A stretch of 64,000 nucleotides of DNA from Thalassia testudinum (GCA_037157565.1 JAZHRO010000013.1:114032001-114096000); one strand, 5' to 3'; counted from the stretch's first letter, positions 47,607-59,660 are shown. Numbers and translations are program-made. Notes: generated by a model not told the origin, from the letters alone.

Positions 47607-47927
47607 CAAAATTATTATGGATTAAAGTTTGCAACTGAGTTCTTTTCAAATTTAGGTGAAACTCAAGGCAAACAGGAAGTGATGGAGGTATGATGATGAG
47701 AAAGAGAAGATGATGATAAGGAGGAGGCAAGATGACAAGGATGAGTCGAAGTGAAGAAAATCATCTTCTACCTTTAGTTTTTTAGTTTAGACTTTTTATT
47801 TATAGAATGTATGCCTCTTAACAAAGGAATATAACTTAGATCGTAAAAATAATTAGAGATAAATTAGGATCAATATTACAATTATTTTCAAAGAACATAA
47901 TTGATTAAATCACTTCAAAATGGTACT
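47607..47927 (+). other. Element C sequence before the copia LTR
   Basis: Purine-rich (gatgatgagaaagagaag) then AT-rich DNA. No gene seen. The border with the copia LTR is not fixed. Confidence 0.4.
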
Positions 47928-48710
47928 TGTTAACCCACAAGCACCGGTATTAAAGTTTAGTACCGGTACATGTGAGTTACAGGTTTAGGTTTTTTCAAAG
48001 AAACAAACCTGTACCCCGCAAGTACCGATACTCATGATCAGTACCGATACTGGAGGTAACGAGTACCAGTACTAATGATTAGTACCAGTACAAGTGGGTT
48101 ATAGATATGCGTTAAGAGTTTGAAACCAAATCTAGAAGCAACGAGTACCGGTACCCATACTTTAGTACTGATCCCAGTTAGCCGTTGGCTCAATTCTGAA
48201 TGGCTAGAAAATTAATTTAGGCTATGTGAACATTGGGAATTAAATCCCAACGTCTAGTAGATGAATCCCTGAGGTCCTAAACTCTATCAGATGACCCTAG
48301 GACTCTTTGTTTGCACACTAGAAATATTAGAAATACAAGGAAAATTCCTAGAGCTATTTCACATTTTTCCACCACATATTCAAGAGAAGGAATAGTTTGC
48401 TGCTCTCAATCTCTGTATGGATTTGCAAGCACATCGACGTGATTTCTTCACACATTGTCAAGGCATTCACGTTCATTCTAGGCTCTTAAATTAGTATCAT
48501 CTTTTAATTATTGTTGAGAGGCTTAAGTACTAGTTGTAAGATTCTTTTTATCTTACACCTGTACTTCTTTTGTATTTGAGTTTGTTGCTCGTTGGGTTGT
48601 AACAAACCCGTTATTGTACTTGGGTTGAGGTAACCCGTTAATTACCTTGGTTTAGTAAATTGATTCCCTCGAGGTTGAGGGAATCGGGTTAAAAAACCTA
48701 AGCCGGGAGG
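47928..48710 (+). repeat. Copia 5' LTR, first part
   Basis: Contains an array of GTACCGGTAC-like dyads near its start and direct-repeat words late in U5 (ggttgaggtaacccgttaat, gaggttgagggaatcgggtt). It ends at the TSD cttag (48711-48715), which is also part of the LTR. Confidence 0.55.
47942..48175. repeat. Paired GTACCGGTAC-like dyads in a ~121-bp tandem duplication
   Basis: Dyads at 47942, 47960, 48022, 48041, 48063, 48082, 48144 and 48166 come in pairs 18-22 bp apart. The pairs start 80, 41 and 81 bp apart, so a unit of about 121 bp is present twice. Confidence 0.7.
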
Positions 48711-48929
48711 CTTAGTGGTGGCTTCGACAGCAGGGTTATAACGTTATAGCGTCGTAGTATAGCCAGTTGTTGCCATCATTTCAAATATATAAAATTTTTT
48801 TACTCGGAAAAGAGTTCCCGAGGTCGAACTCAGAGAGCAAGTTGTATTCTAGAGATATACATGTTTCTTTTACAAAAATAAACAAAGAGAGAGAAAGAAT
48901 TTGGTGTCTTTTTTTTTTCTTTGTTTCTC

Positions 48930-49170
48930 CTCGTCTCAGATCTTCTTCTTCTTCATTCTGCAGAGGTGATGCTCTTCTTTCTTTCTTCAGATCTCCTTCT
49001 TTCTTCTTTGTTCTGCAGAGGTGATCTTCTTCTTCTTTGTTCTGCAGAGGTGATGCTCTTCTTTCTTTCTTCAGATCTCCTTCTTTCTTCTTTGTTCTGC
49101 AGAGGTGATCTTCTTCTTCTTAGTTCTGCAGAGGTGATCTTCTTTCTTTCTTCAGATCTCCTTCTTCCGT
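48930..49170. repeat. Pyrimidine-rich tandem repeats in the element A LTR
   Basis: Units built from ttctgcagaggtgat followed by cttctttctttcttcag or cttcttcttctttg. The right LTR (59895-60085) has one short unit fewer, which explains the 28-bp length difference. Confidence 0.85.
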
Positions 49171-50556
49171 CTTTTCTTTTTTCAGTCAGGGACGTCGCCC
49201 CTCCTTCTTTCTTCTTTTCCCTTCAGGCCGTCGTCTGATTTCCAAATCAGACGACTTAAACTGCCTGTTGCTATAGTGTCTTCCTCAGCTTCCTTCTTCT
49301 TCACCTGTTCCTGCACACTTCAGAGCTTACGTCAGAGGACAAAACCTACTCTACCCTCTCCCCCGCGTCTCTCTCTCTCTGAAACCACTCTTGGGAAAGC
49401 TCTCCCAGAGCTGCCGGGTAATCGGGTACGGGTCGTGCCCGGGTCCAGGCCCACCGGCGTGCGTGGTGGGCGAGGAGTGTAGGTCAGTCTAAGTCGGGTC
49501 GGGTCGGGTGAAGTCCGCGGGGCGTGAGCGCGGACGAGACCGGGTAACCGGGCGGGTGAAGGGGACCTCACCCCGTGTGCTGAGGCAGTAAGCCTCCAGC
49601 ACTTTTGCGTCTTATATCGCTGCGCCTCTTCAGACTTTTCCGAGGTGGGACTAAATGTCCCACCTCAATTGCGCGCCCGTAGCGGGGAAAGCAGCGGGAG
49701 ATCGCGGCGTCACGCGAAGCCTTCTGCCTTAGCTGCGAGCCTGGTGTTTTGTCGAAACGCCTCGCAAGGCCTGGGAGTCGAATCTGGGCGTGGCGCTGAG
49801 CGTGGTGCGCCTGTAGCTGCAGGCGGAAGCAGCTCCTTCTGCACGGCAATGGCGGCGGAGGTCGGGTGGCCTGTTCACAGAAAAACGGCCTCTCGGCCTA
49901 ATCAGAAAGTGCCGGGAGCTTCGCCAGGGTGCGGCGAAGCTCGTGTGGGTGGTGGCGAGGCGTGGGGCGGCGTGCAAGGGCTGCCCTAGGTCGGACTGTG
50001 GGTCGGAGGATGGGTTTGTTGGGGGAAGCGTTACGGAGGTGTGGAGTGGCAGTGAAGGGGTGGGGGGTGCTCAGTGTGATGAGGCGGAGGTTCTGTGAGG
50101 GTCGGCGAGGTGTGTGAGGCTGTGGAGCGATGGGAGCATCTCGCCGGAGGGTGGCCGGAGACGAAGGGGGTGACGATGGTCAGGGTCGGTCGAGGGCTTA
50201 ATTGAATAAATTGAAGGCGGGGAAAGAAAGAGGAGAAGAAGGGGAGTAGTTCTAGCTTACTTGCAGGGACGAAGGGGGAGGAACAGGGCGACAGTCGTAT
50301 CGACTGTCGCCGGAGAAGACGATGCTCAGGGAAAGGGGCGGCGGCGAGCAGAGAGCCAGAGAGGCGCCAGCTGGGTGCGGCGTGGCGCGGGAAGAGCAGG
50401 GGAGGAAGTCTCTGCTGCTGGTATTGCGGCAGAGCGAAGAGGAGAAGGGGGAGGAACCGCCGGAGCTGGTGAGTGTCTGCCGGAGAGAGAAGAGAGGAAA
50501 GTTGGGGGTTTTCTCCGTCAGACCCGAGCTACCCCGGTCGGTGGAGCAACGGGGGG

Positions 50557-50564
50557 TATTTATA
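50557..50564 (-). promoter_or_regulatory. TATA box, element A 3' LTR
   Basis: The minus strand reads ctataaatac, with the long GC-rich leader downstream. The counterpart in the 5' LTR is at 61474-61481. Confidence 0.6.
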
Positions 50565-51490
50565 GGGATCAAAACAGGGAGGAAGGCGGAGGGAGACGAC
50601 GTGTCTCCCTCGCCGGAGGATGGCCGGAAACAAAAACCCATACCGTCCGTCCGTTCGCACGGCCGGTATGGTGGGTTACAACGACCAGGGGGGTGTCCCT
50701 GCGACGGCTGACGACGCAGGGCACCCCCGGTTTACTTGCCAGGTCCCCCCCCTCACCCTGCGCGGCGCCATGCTCCGCGCAAGGTCGCCGGAGCATTGTG
50801 CTGGCAGGTTTTGCAGGGGGGACCTGATCGCAAAGAACGAAGGAGAGTTAGGGGCCAAAATGCGAGGGTTCAAAAGTTGAGGGCCAAAGAGTAAATATAT
50901 GAGGACCAAAGTGTAAAGTCGGTCAAGGAGGTTTCTTCTTAGTTTCAAGTTTTTATACATGATTAATTAGGACCTAAGGAATCTGATGGTGAATTTCATT
51001 TCTATATTAAACCTTGTTTGACCGGTCAATTTACGCAAAAACCCAAATTAAGTTATTAATTGGGCATGGTTCTCAATGTAGGTCAAAATGGGTTCTGAAG
51101 GCCAAATTGAAGGTTCTAAACCCTAGAGATTATTTTTCTATGAATTTTAGAGGGTTTATTCTATTTTTACTTTGCCTCGAACCTTGTGAATTGAAGTGGG
51201 TTATTTTAGGGTTACAGATTATCATTTAGTTTCTTGGAAGTCCTGTAGCCCTTGCTAGATCATCTCATCCCACTTTTATTCTTATTAAGCTGCTTTGACC
51301 TATGTTTGGGCCCTGAATTACCCTGTATGCAGATTATACTGGTAAAATTGCATTTTTACCCCTTATGACTTGTTTTCTTCTCAAACTCAGAATTCTCTGA
51401 GTTAAGCCTTTCCTTGAGATATGTAGGAGCTTTTATCCTTTGTATTAGGTCAAAATGAGCTAGTTATGGCTCATGATGAGGTTCTTATCA

Positions 51491-51504
51491 TACCCCCATG
51501 CCTA
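51491..51504 (-). promoter_or_regulatory. Element A polypurine tract
   Basis: The minus strand reads aggcatgggggta directly before the 3' LTR, the same core as in B, D and E. Confidence 0.75.
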
Positions 51505-53036
51505 GATTTTGCTAGTCCCTTAGCAAAAACTTGAGGTTTCAACCCTTGTTCTAGACCATGAAGTTTTTAATAGTTTTAGATAAGTGCCCTTTTTTATTTG
51601 AGCATCGATTAGGTTAGAATGCTGACCATAGGCCTAAAAGGTACTCTAGTACCAATCAAGATCCAAATCTGTCTAGCCTTAGCCTCAGTCTTTTAGCAAA
51701 GGTTTTTAAGGTCCACAAGAACTAACCTAAGGTTTATTGGACTTCGTGGTTAAAGCACCCGTGCTTGAAATGATTTTAGCCCTGGCTCAGTTCGCAGTGC
51801 GTTTTGTAAGAGAGAGATAGAAAGTTTTTCTGTTTGGAGAGTTTTCTCTCTCTTTTTCTTTTTAGTTCTAGCCTAGGATTGGCTTTTCAACACGGTCTGT
51901 ATCAGATTCCTTGCTCCCATCATCAATCCTCAAGGGTTCCTGGCGATCGATGTTTCGAGATAGCACCGCCCATGGCAACCCCCGGAACCCTGGCTATTGA
52001 GATTTCGAGATAATCCCATCCATGGTGTTCCGTGGCCGAATCCAGACCCTGGCAATTGACACTTCGAGATAATGCCATCCATGGAATCTGAACCAGCAGA
52101 GTGCTTACATGCCCCCAGTAGGATATGTAAATATCCTAGGAGACAAGCACTGAGGAGATGATATTTTGCTACGCATCTTCGAGGGGATTTCCCGCCTCTC
52201 CGCGCTGGGAACTCGTCCAAATCAACTTGTGTTGATCGGCCGCTCCTATTCTAGGTGTTCTTTTCAGAATTTTGCGACGCTTCTGCGTGATTCTGATTTT
52301 TATGCTTACTGAACCAGGCTGTGTGTGAGGTTAGGGTGCTTAGGTTACTGAGTCCCGTAAACCAAAAATTAGTTAACGAGGCCGAATACTCCCTAAGCCT
52401 TAGACCTAATACTTCAGCTTTTCATTTTCCTCAACCTCTTGAGGAGTGTCCAGATCTTAATGGGTACTAAGAGTCTATTCAAGAATGCCTAAGGTTTGCA
52501 TTCTTTACTAATCTCTTTGTGCACTTTTCTTGAATGAGGTCTAGAACTTAGGTTAATTCCTTAGTTCCTTACTAATGACTATCACTTTTTCTCATAATTT
52601 TGTGCTCCTTTTTCATTTTGTTTCTTTTCTCCTTCACAAAATTTCCTTCTCCTCTTTTCCTCTTATTCTTTTTCGAAAATTTTTTTAATTTTTATGGTGT
52701 TTTTGGCATATGTGAATTTTTTTGTTTGAAACCTTTTCTTACAAGTTTTGCACTTTCATACCCCCCCATGCCTAAGATTTGCAATGTCCTCATTGTAACC
52801 TAGGGGGTCTTAGTTCATTCCTTAAGACAGAAATTTGGATGAGTGGATGGGTCAGGTTGAATTTTTGCGGACGATTTCAAATCCCAGATGCAAGCATCTG
52901 AGTTGGGGTCGGCTGTCTACAAGGGTGAACTTCGAGTGCTAAAAGGTGTCAGAACAAGTTTCAGGTTTTCAAAGAGAATGACGGGCTGCCTCCCGTTAAG
53001 CGCTGAGTTTTACGCCATCGGCTGGGCGTAATAAGC
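51505..53036 (-). other. Element A 3' noncoding region
   Basis: 1.5 kb between the integrase stop and the polypurine tract. On the minus strand it starts with agcgcttaacgggaggcagc (53003-52984), then the hairpin CAATG-AGGA-CATTG (52795-52782) and a run of seven purines (52767-52761). A repeated ggcgatcgatgtttcgaga-like unit occurs at 51940-52075 (copies near 51942, 51993, 52050). No env-like frame is seen. Confidence 0.75.
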
Positions 53037-54929
53037 TCAAGGGGAAAGGAGGATATAAGATGTCTCAGCCAAATCAGTAGAAGATACATCAATGAACGGC
53101 TTGAGTCTCTGACCGTTCACGATGAAAGGTTCAGAATCGTGGCTGAGTGGACTGATTTCGATTGCTCCATTTCCAAAAACCTGTCGGACCAAATATGGTC
53201 CGACCCACTTAGATCTCAGTTTTCCTGGGAAGAGTTTGAGTCGGGTATCAAAGAGTAGGACCTTTTGACCAGGATGAAAGATCTTTCTCGAGATGTGTTT
53301 GTCGTGGAAGGCTTTAACCCGCTCCTTGTAGATTTGTGAGTTCTCGTACGCGTCTATGCGTAATTCATCGATCTCGCTTATTTGGAGTTTTCTGTGGGTC
53401 CCAGCCTTGGAAAGATCTAGATTACAGTTCCGTACTGCCCAATAGGCTTTATGCTCCAGTTCGACGGGAAGGTGGCATGCCTTTCCGTACACCAGTCTAA
53501 AGGGAGACATGCCTAATTGGGTTTTGTGGGCGGTCCTATGGGCCCACAGTACTTCCGGAAGTCGGGACGACCAGTCCTTCCTGTCAGGTCGAACAGTGAC
53601 TTGTAGGATTTTCTTGATCTCCCGATTGGACAGCTCAGCTAGACCATTAGTTTGGGGGTGGTAAGGAGTAGAGATTCGGTGAGACACCCCGTATTTGGTC
53701 ATCAGTGACCTAAACTGAGCATTTGTGAAATGGGTCCCCTCATCAGAGATTATTGCACGAGGAATCCCGAACCTTGAGAAAATGTGTTGATGAATGAATT
53801 TGAGAACGATTTTGTGATCACAGGTTCGGGTTGGTATGGCTTCGATCCATTTGGACACGTAGTCCACAGCCAACAGAATGTATTCGAAACCATCCGAAAC
53901 AGGAAAGGGGCCCATAAAATCAATCCCCCAAACATCAAAGATTTCGCATACTAGAATCGGTTGCATAGGCATCATGTCGCGATGGCTCATGTTGCCTAAA
54001 GTCTGGCAACGACTGCATGCCTTGCAGTGATTGTATGCGTCTTTGAACAGTGTGGGCCAGTAAAAGCCGCACTGGAGGACTTTTGATGCGGTTTTATGCC
54101 CGGCAAAATGGCCACCGCATGCCTGGTCATGGCAGAAAGAGAGGATACTGTTGAATTCCCCTTCCGGGACACATCTCCGGATGATCTGATTGGCACCTAT
54201 GCGGAAGAGGTACGGGTCTTCCCAAATGTAATACTTGGCATCGGAGCGTAATTTGTCTTTCTTGGCCTTCGGCCAATCGGACGGGGTCTGATGAGATGCC
54301 AAGTAATTTACTATATTAGCAAACCATGGAAGGCTAGTACCAATAGTCAGCAGGTGCTCATCGGGAAAATGCTCAGTGATGGGTCCGGAAGGGTCAATTA
54401 TTTTAGAAGGAAGACGGGACAAGTGATCAGCTACCACGTTTTGCTTTCCCGCTTTGTTGCGAATCTCAAGGTCAAATTCTTGCAACAGCAAGATCCATCG
54501 GATTAATCGAGGTTTCGCGTCCTTCTTTGCAAGGAGATGCCTCACAGCTGTGTGATCCGAGTATATGATGACACGGGAACCCAGAAGGTATGATCTGAAC
54601 TTTTCTAGGGCAAATACTACAGCTAGCAGCTCTTTCTCAGTAACCGTATAGTTACGCTGAGCCTCATCGAGTGTTTTGCTGGTGTAGTAAATGACCACAG
54701 GTTTCTTGTCAATTTTCTGTCCCAAAACCGCTCCTACAGCGAAGTCGGATGCATCACACATGATCTCAAAGGGTTGAGACCAATCAGGGGACTGTAGGAT
54801 CGGGGCTTGGGTGACTCGGTCACGCAGGATTTCAAATGCTTGAGTGCATTCCTTGGAGATTTCGAAGGGAACATCCTTGGAGAGAAGAGTGGTCAGGGGG
54901 CGTGCGATTTTTGAAAAATCAGGGATAAA
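53037..54929 (-). pseudogene. Element A pol, RNase H and integrase
   Basis: Open from the TGA at 54930 to the stop at 53037, about 630 residues. It opens with [18 protein letters not shown], then RNase H motifs [42 protein letters not shown] and VVADHLSR. Integrase has the zinc region [13 protein letters not shown]...HCKACSRC and core motifs [18 protein letters not shown] and [14 protein letters not shown] (D, D, E). The C-terminal part contains [17 protein letters not shown] and VNGQRLKPF. All key residues are present; only the upstream stop prevents full-length Pol. No chromodomain seen. Confidence 0.93.
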
Positions 54930-56632
54930 TCATCGATAAAAACCGACATGCCCTAAAAAGGATCGGATGTCCCTGATCGAGCTAGGCATAGGAAGGTGAG
55001 AAATCAGATTAACCTTAGCTCGATCCACTTGGATACCTTTCTCCGAAATTGAGTGTCCCAGGACAATTCCCTCAGGCACCATGAAATGGCTCTTTTCCCA
55101 GGAAAGAACCAAATTCACATCGATGCACCGCCTGAGTATCTGGACCAAGTGTTGGAGGCAATCGTCGAATGATGCTCCGAAAACTGAAAAGTCATCCATG
55201 AAGACTTCCAGATAATCACCTACCATATCTGAGAATATGGCAAGCATGCATCGCTGAAAAGTAGCGGGTGCATTGCAAAGATCGAAAGGCATCCTTCGGA
55301 AAGCGTATGTTCCGAAGGGGCAGGTGAACGTGGTCTTTTCTTGGTCCTCAGGATGGATTGCCACCTGGTTATAACCGGAGTACCTGTCAAGAAAGCAGAA
55401 GAACCTATTTCCCGCTAGTTTTTCAAGAATTTGATCAATGAAGGGTAGTGGGAAATGATCCTTCTTCGTGGAGGAATTGAGTCGACGGTAATCTATACAG
55501 ACTCTCCACGAGTTGGCTAATCGGGTAGGAATGATTTCTCCGGTCTCAGTCGTTATAGTGGTGAGTCCTGCCTTCTTGGGCACGACCTGAATTGGGCTCA
55601 CCCAACGACTATCGGAGATCGGGTAGATGATTCCGGCATCTAACCATTTGATGATCTCCTTTTTCACGACCTCCTGCAGATTGGGGTTTAAGCGTCTCTG
55701 CATTTCACGAGCAGGTCGTGTGCCCTCTTCTGAATAGATATGATGAGTACAATAAGAGGGACTTATTCCAGTCAGATCATCGAGAGTCCATCCGATGGCT
55801 CTGCGATGTTGCTGGAGGACAATAATCAGACGGGATTCCTGTTCAGGACCGAGGTTGGAATTGATAATCATAGGAAAGGTCTGATTAGAACCCAAAAATA
55901 CGTATTTCAAGTGAGCAGGAAGGGGTTTCAGTTCGAGGATGGGGTTTTCAGCAGCAGCGGGTGGTTCAGTATAGATGTGAGGTTCAAGGGTGGGAGTTAC
56001 TGGGTTCATATCTGGATTCGACTCCTCTGTTTGCGGGTCAAGATCCTTCTGTGGTTGATGAGGCATAATCGAGTCATTCTGGAGGTGTGATTCATCAACC
56101 AAAGTCTTGATGTCACAAATTTGTTCGATGACGCCGCAATTAATTCCTTGTTGGGCCTTAAATATATCAATTTTCAATGTTTGATCTCCAAACTTAAGCT
56201 CTATTTGGCCCTCCTCACAGCTGATGTTGGCTCTAGCAGTAGCCAAGAAAGGTCTCCCTAGAATGATTGGTGTATCCCTAGGGTTCTCAGGTGCATCCAT
56301 ATCTAAGACTATAAAGTCCACTGGAAAATAGAAATCCCGTACTCTCACGATAACATCTTTGAGAATCCCTTTTGGTGACTTTATAGATCGATCTGCTAAT
56401 TGTAATGTCACCTCGGTTGGTTTCAGCTCAGATTCTTCTAGATGGTCAAGTAAGGATGTGGGTATCAGGTTTATGGATGCACCCAAGTCTAACAATGCTC
56501 TAACAAATTGGGTACCACCTATCTTACAGGAAATCAGGGGAGTTCCAGGATCTTTTTCCGTGGGTGGGAGTCTACTAAGGATTACAGAGCTGGCTTGCTC
56601 TGCAGAACAATTGGGCTCCCTCCCTTGGTTCG
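54930..56632 (-). pseudogene. Element A pol, protease and reverse transcriptase
   Basis: The frame opens near 56632, after a one-base slip relative to gag. Protease has ALLDLGASINLIPTS and FYFPVDFIVLD. After a 130-residue acidic linker, RT has EIIKWLDAGIIYPISDSRWV, CIDYRRLN, CFLDRYSGYNQVAI and the catalytic VFMDDFSVFG. The usually invariant MPFGLCNAP reads MPFDLCNAP, which may impair activity. The frame ends at TGA (54930-54932) replacing Arg in GFYR-FIPDF. This is typical Athila-lineage sequence, highly similar to the fragment at 1-1558. Confidence 0.93.
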
Positions 56633-56725
56633 CAGCTTACGCTGGGGTGTACATATATTCTTTAGAAATCGTGCGTAAGCTGGTACGTGGCGGATTGCAT
56701 CCATCAAGGGGATGTTTATGTGGAC

Positions 56726-58732
56726 CTACTCAAAGAGCTTGACCAGGTCCTCCTCAGGGGCCACGGGTTTGGTGGTCTTCTTTCCCTTGGTCAGGGCCTC
56801 GGGAAACGGGATCTTGGTTGGTTCTTCTAGGATAGGTCCAGGTTGTGGATCTGGAACAGCGGTACCTTGGATAACTATCCTAGGGTCATGGTTATCAGGC
56901 TGGGAGTGGTTTGGATAATGCGGGTCTTGAGTTGTTTTACCACTACGTGTTGTTACAGAATTTAATCCGGCCTGATTTTGGTTTGGGTTTGGTAGGAGGG
57001 GTGGCTGCTGCTGAAATCCCGCATAAGAAGTTGAGGCTTCCATCTCGTCTGGAGATGGAGCAGTAGGAGCCTGATAAATCCATTGGGCGTGGCCTAAATT
57101 TGGATTCATAACGCGCTTCTGGGTTGGCACGTTATTTGGGTTAGGAAGAGGTTGGGAAGGGAGTGTGCCTGGTTGGCGAGAATTTGCCAACTGGGCCAGT
57201 TGAGTTTTAACTTCTGTAAGCTCGTCCTTGTGCTGTTTCTGAATAGCCGCATTCATTTTTTGAATGTCAGCCAGAGTCTGAAGGATTAAGGACATTTGAT
57301 CTTGATTTGGCCCTGATGGATAAGTAGGGTTGGGCCGAGGCTGAGGCGGCTGGTAGTGACGAGAGGGCTGTGGGCGGGACTGAAAAGGTTGTCTTTGGGT
57401 TTGGGAATTTCCCGCCCACTGAAAATTGGGATGGTTTCGCCATCCAGGGTTGTAAGTGTTGGAGAATGGGTCGTTCTGGATGGCGTTGAGGTCCTCGCAG
57501 GTCTGAGGAACCTCCTGAGAATCAGGGAAAGGAGGAATGGAGTTCCCCCGGCTGGTGTAGAAAGGATCGGATGATCTTCCAGTCCAAGAATCAGATGGGG
57601 ATGGATATGGATCCATCCCAGGGGAAGATCGGTGGAGGATGTTTTGCACAGTCTCCTGTGTGGAAGGAGGTTGTGCAAAGGAGTTACGCGCGGAGGTGGC
57701 TCGCTGCAAGTGCTGAGTCAGCTCATCCACCTTCTTTTCAATGATTGAGACCTTGTCCAATCGACTGGCCATTAATTCCAGGTCGACTGATGCGGACAGG
57801 CCCTGCGTCTCATGTGCTCCCTTAAGATTCGTCGCTGCGCGGGTATTCGTCCTGTCGAATAGTCCGATGGAGTCATTGTTGATGGAGTTCTCGCACATGT
57901 TTTCGAGAATCTTCCATACGGTGTCTTCATGTTGACCCATGATGTTTCCTCCGCAAGTTGCATTGACGAAAAGGCGGATGTCCTCACGGAGTCCCTGGTA
58001 AAAAGATTGGACTTGTTCCCATTTAGGAACTCCGTGATGGGGGCACTTTCTCATGAGATCCTGAAAACGACCCCATGCCTCATGGAGAGGTTCTCCTGAT
58101 TGTTGAGTGAAGTGTGTAATCTGATGGCGCAAGGCGTTGGTCCGACCAACGGGAAAGAACTTTTTCAAAAACTCGGATTGAAGTTCTTCCCAAGTGTTGA
58201 TCGGCCGGGTCTGAGTTTGATACCAATGGGCGGCCTTGTCCATAAGAGAAAAGGAGAACATCTTCATGAGAAGAATATCCCGAGTTTGCGCATCTGATCC
58301 AAAAGTGTGGGCCAGATGCTTTAGCTGTTTGATGTGCTGGAAGGGATCTTCAGAATTAAGCCCATGGAATTTAGGTATAGCATGAATCATGTTGGGCTTT
58401 AGTTCGGAATCAGGTCCTCCAGTCGGGATTCTGACTCGAGGCTCAATGGCCACCGCAGCAGGATTGTAGTGGTCCCGCATCATAGGACGCTGTGGTGGGT
58501 GCACGAAGTTTTGGAAGAGGTCATTAAGTCGCTGGAGCTGGTGTTCCAGATTATTTTCTTCCTCAACTGGCTGAGCCATGATGGGGGAAGAAGAAGAACT
58601 TGGTTCTGAATCAGAAGAGAGAATAATGTGAGGGTGTTTCTGCACAAACACGGGCGTTGAGGCTTGGCCTTGACGAGAGCGAATTTCTAAAGGAGGTCTT
58701 AAGGGTGGTCTTAGAGACCTCCTTCCGTACAT
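56726..58732 (-). pseudogene. Element A gag
   Basis: 668 residues from MYGRRSLRPPL to a TAG at 56726. The N-terminal 100 residues are basic/Ser-rich. The capsid region (about 115-280) contains IPKFHGLNSEDPFQHIKQ, FSFSLMDKAAHWYQT, EFLKKFFPVGR and CPHHGVPKWEQVQSFYQGL. A Gln/Pro-rich tail contains NTYNPGWRNHPNFQW and TRSGK. There is no CX2CX4HX4C knuckle, which element E has at the corresponding place. The TAG lies in LVKLFE-VHINIPL, where element E has a Gln codon, so it looks like a nonsense mutation rather than a natural gag stop. Confidence 0.93.
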
Positions 58733-59630
58733 GCACAGTTGGAAGAGGTAAGTTTAGAAGGTGCTGGACCCAATCAAGGCACCTAAAAATGTGTTGGGTG
58801 ACTATAGAGGTGCGGGGCAGATGGACCCCTTGATCAGAAAGATCGTCCACCTGAGAATTACCTGGGCAGCCAGAGAGGGAGAGTCCCGCGAAGACCCCTA
58901 CACGGTAGAGCGTCCCCACGGGTTACAGGGTTTCCCCCACCCAACCTCTCTTGTCACTGCGGGTCCAGGTAGACCAGAATGGGGATCTTGACCTCTTAAG
59001 TCTACCAATTTTAGCTTAAGATCAGGGTGCTTAAAGTTACACTTGAACTCTTAGGTATTTTGAGTGAGAAAGTGACCTAATTTTAAGGTTGGTTGACCCA
59101 AGGAGTCAACTTTACCTCTTGTTCCTTTGAGAGCTTTTTGGGTCCTTTCTTTTAGGGTTCAAGTATTTAGAGAGCCAATTGTTTTAGGTTTCCTTTGAAT
59201 AGGTATTTTCAGACAAGGGCTTGGGTACACTTCATTTGGTTTTCTCAATTCTTGCTTAAGGAGTGTGTCTCTAAATCCCTAGTGTTGGATCCTAGGTTGG
59301 CTCTACTTGGTCTAGTTAATTCTTTGTTGGGTAATTAGGGCTCAAGCAAGAATGTGTTAGCCCTTAAATACCCTTAATAGTGTGCAGGAATAATGAGTTG
59401 AAAACATGCAACTTTTATGGTTACTAAGTATGGAAGACAGGTTAGCCCTATATTGCTTGTTCTTTTCTTTCTTTTGAGTTTTAGGGGTTAATAGCGAGAG
59501 GAAAATTTTACCTGTCCTCGGAGTGGTTGTTGTGCGGTTGCTTGTCTTCTTGATTTCCTGTAGTTTTCTGCACAAAAGAGAGGAGATTATCAGAAATTAA
59601 AAAGAAACAGGAATGTTTACCTCTAGAATA
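58733..59630 (-). other. Element A untranslated leader
   Basis: 900 nt between primer site and gag, without a convincing gene. 58750-58985 aligns with leaders of C and B. Confidence 0.7.
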
Positions 59631-59656
59631 GCCGTTGGTCCCCGGCAACGGCGCCA
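59631..59656 (-). promoter_or_regulatory. Element A primer-binding site with overlapping hairpin
   Basis: On the minus strand TGGCGCCGTTGCCGGGGA (59656-59639) lies 4 nt from the LTR and complements the 3' end of plant tRNA-Asp. GCCGTTG, loop CCGGGGAC, CAACGGC form a perfect 7-bp stem. Confidence 0.85.
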
Positions 59657-59660
59657 AAAA

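Larger units (their letters stand above)
7544..47927 (+). mobile_element. Element C: non-autonomous Athila-like LTR retrotransposon, 5' part, interrupted by element B
   Basis: The 5' LTR starts tgatgggaacaccattctga at 7544, breaks at 7868 where element B sits, resumes at 42585 and ends aaca at 44844. Without B it is about 2.58 kb and is related along its length to the LTR of element A in reverse. A primer site follows at 44848. The body has a leader like that of element A, then an acidic ORF, and no gag-pol. The element runs into a Ty1/copia LTR at about 47928, so no 3' LTR is seen in the window. It is probably a passenger that depends on A-type proteins. Confidence 0.75.
48716..51490 (-). 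repeat. Element A 3' LTR
   Basis: 2775 bp. Contains the cccgaggtcgaactcag box (48818-48834), pyrimidine-rich tandem repeats (48930-49170), a GC-rich leader (49330-50880) and a TATA box on the minus strand (tatttata at 50557-50564). Reading frames in the GC-rich part are not genes. Confidence 0.95.

Noticed and set aside
50252..50827. 129-188 residue frames repeated at 61169-61744
   Set aside because: They are duplicated only because both are in the two LTRs of element A, are low-complexity Arg/Gly or Ser/Pro, and lie in the leader downstream of the TATA box.
51505..53036. env-like third ORF, as reported in some Athila elements
   Set aside because: No open frame of useful length with signal or transmembrane features exists between integrase and the polypurine tract in A, nor at 31741-33312 in E.
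56726..56728. Programmed stop-codon readthrough between gag and pol in element A
   Set aside because: Element E has a Gln codon at the same place and the protein homology continues past the stop, so a C-to-T nonsense mutation is simpler. A further one-base slip would still be needed.
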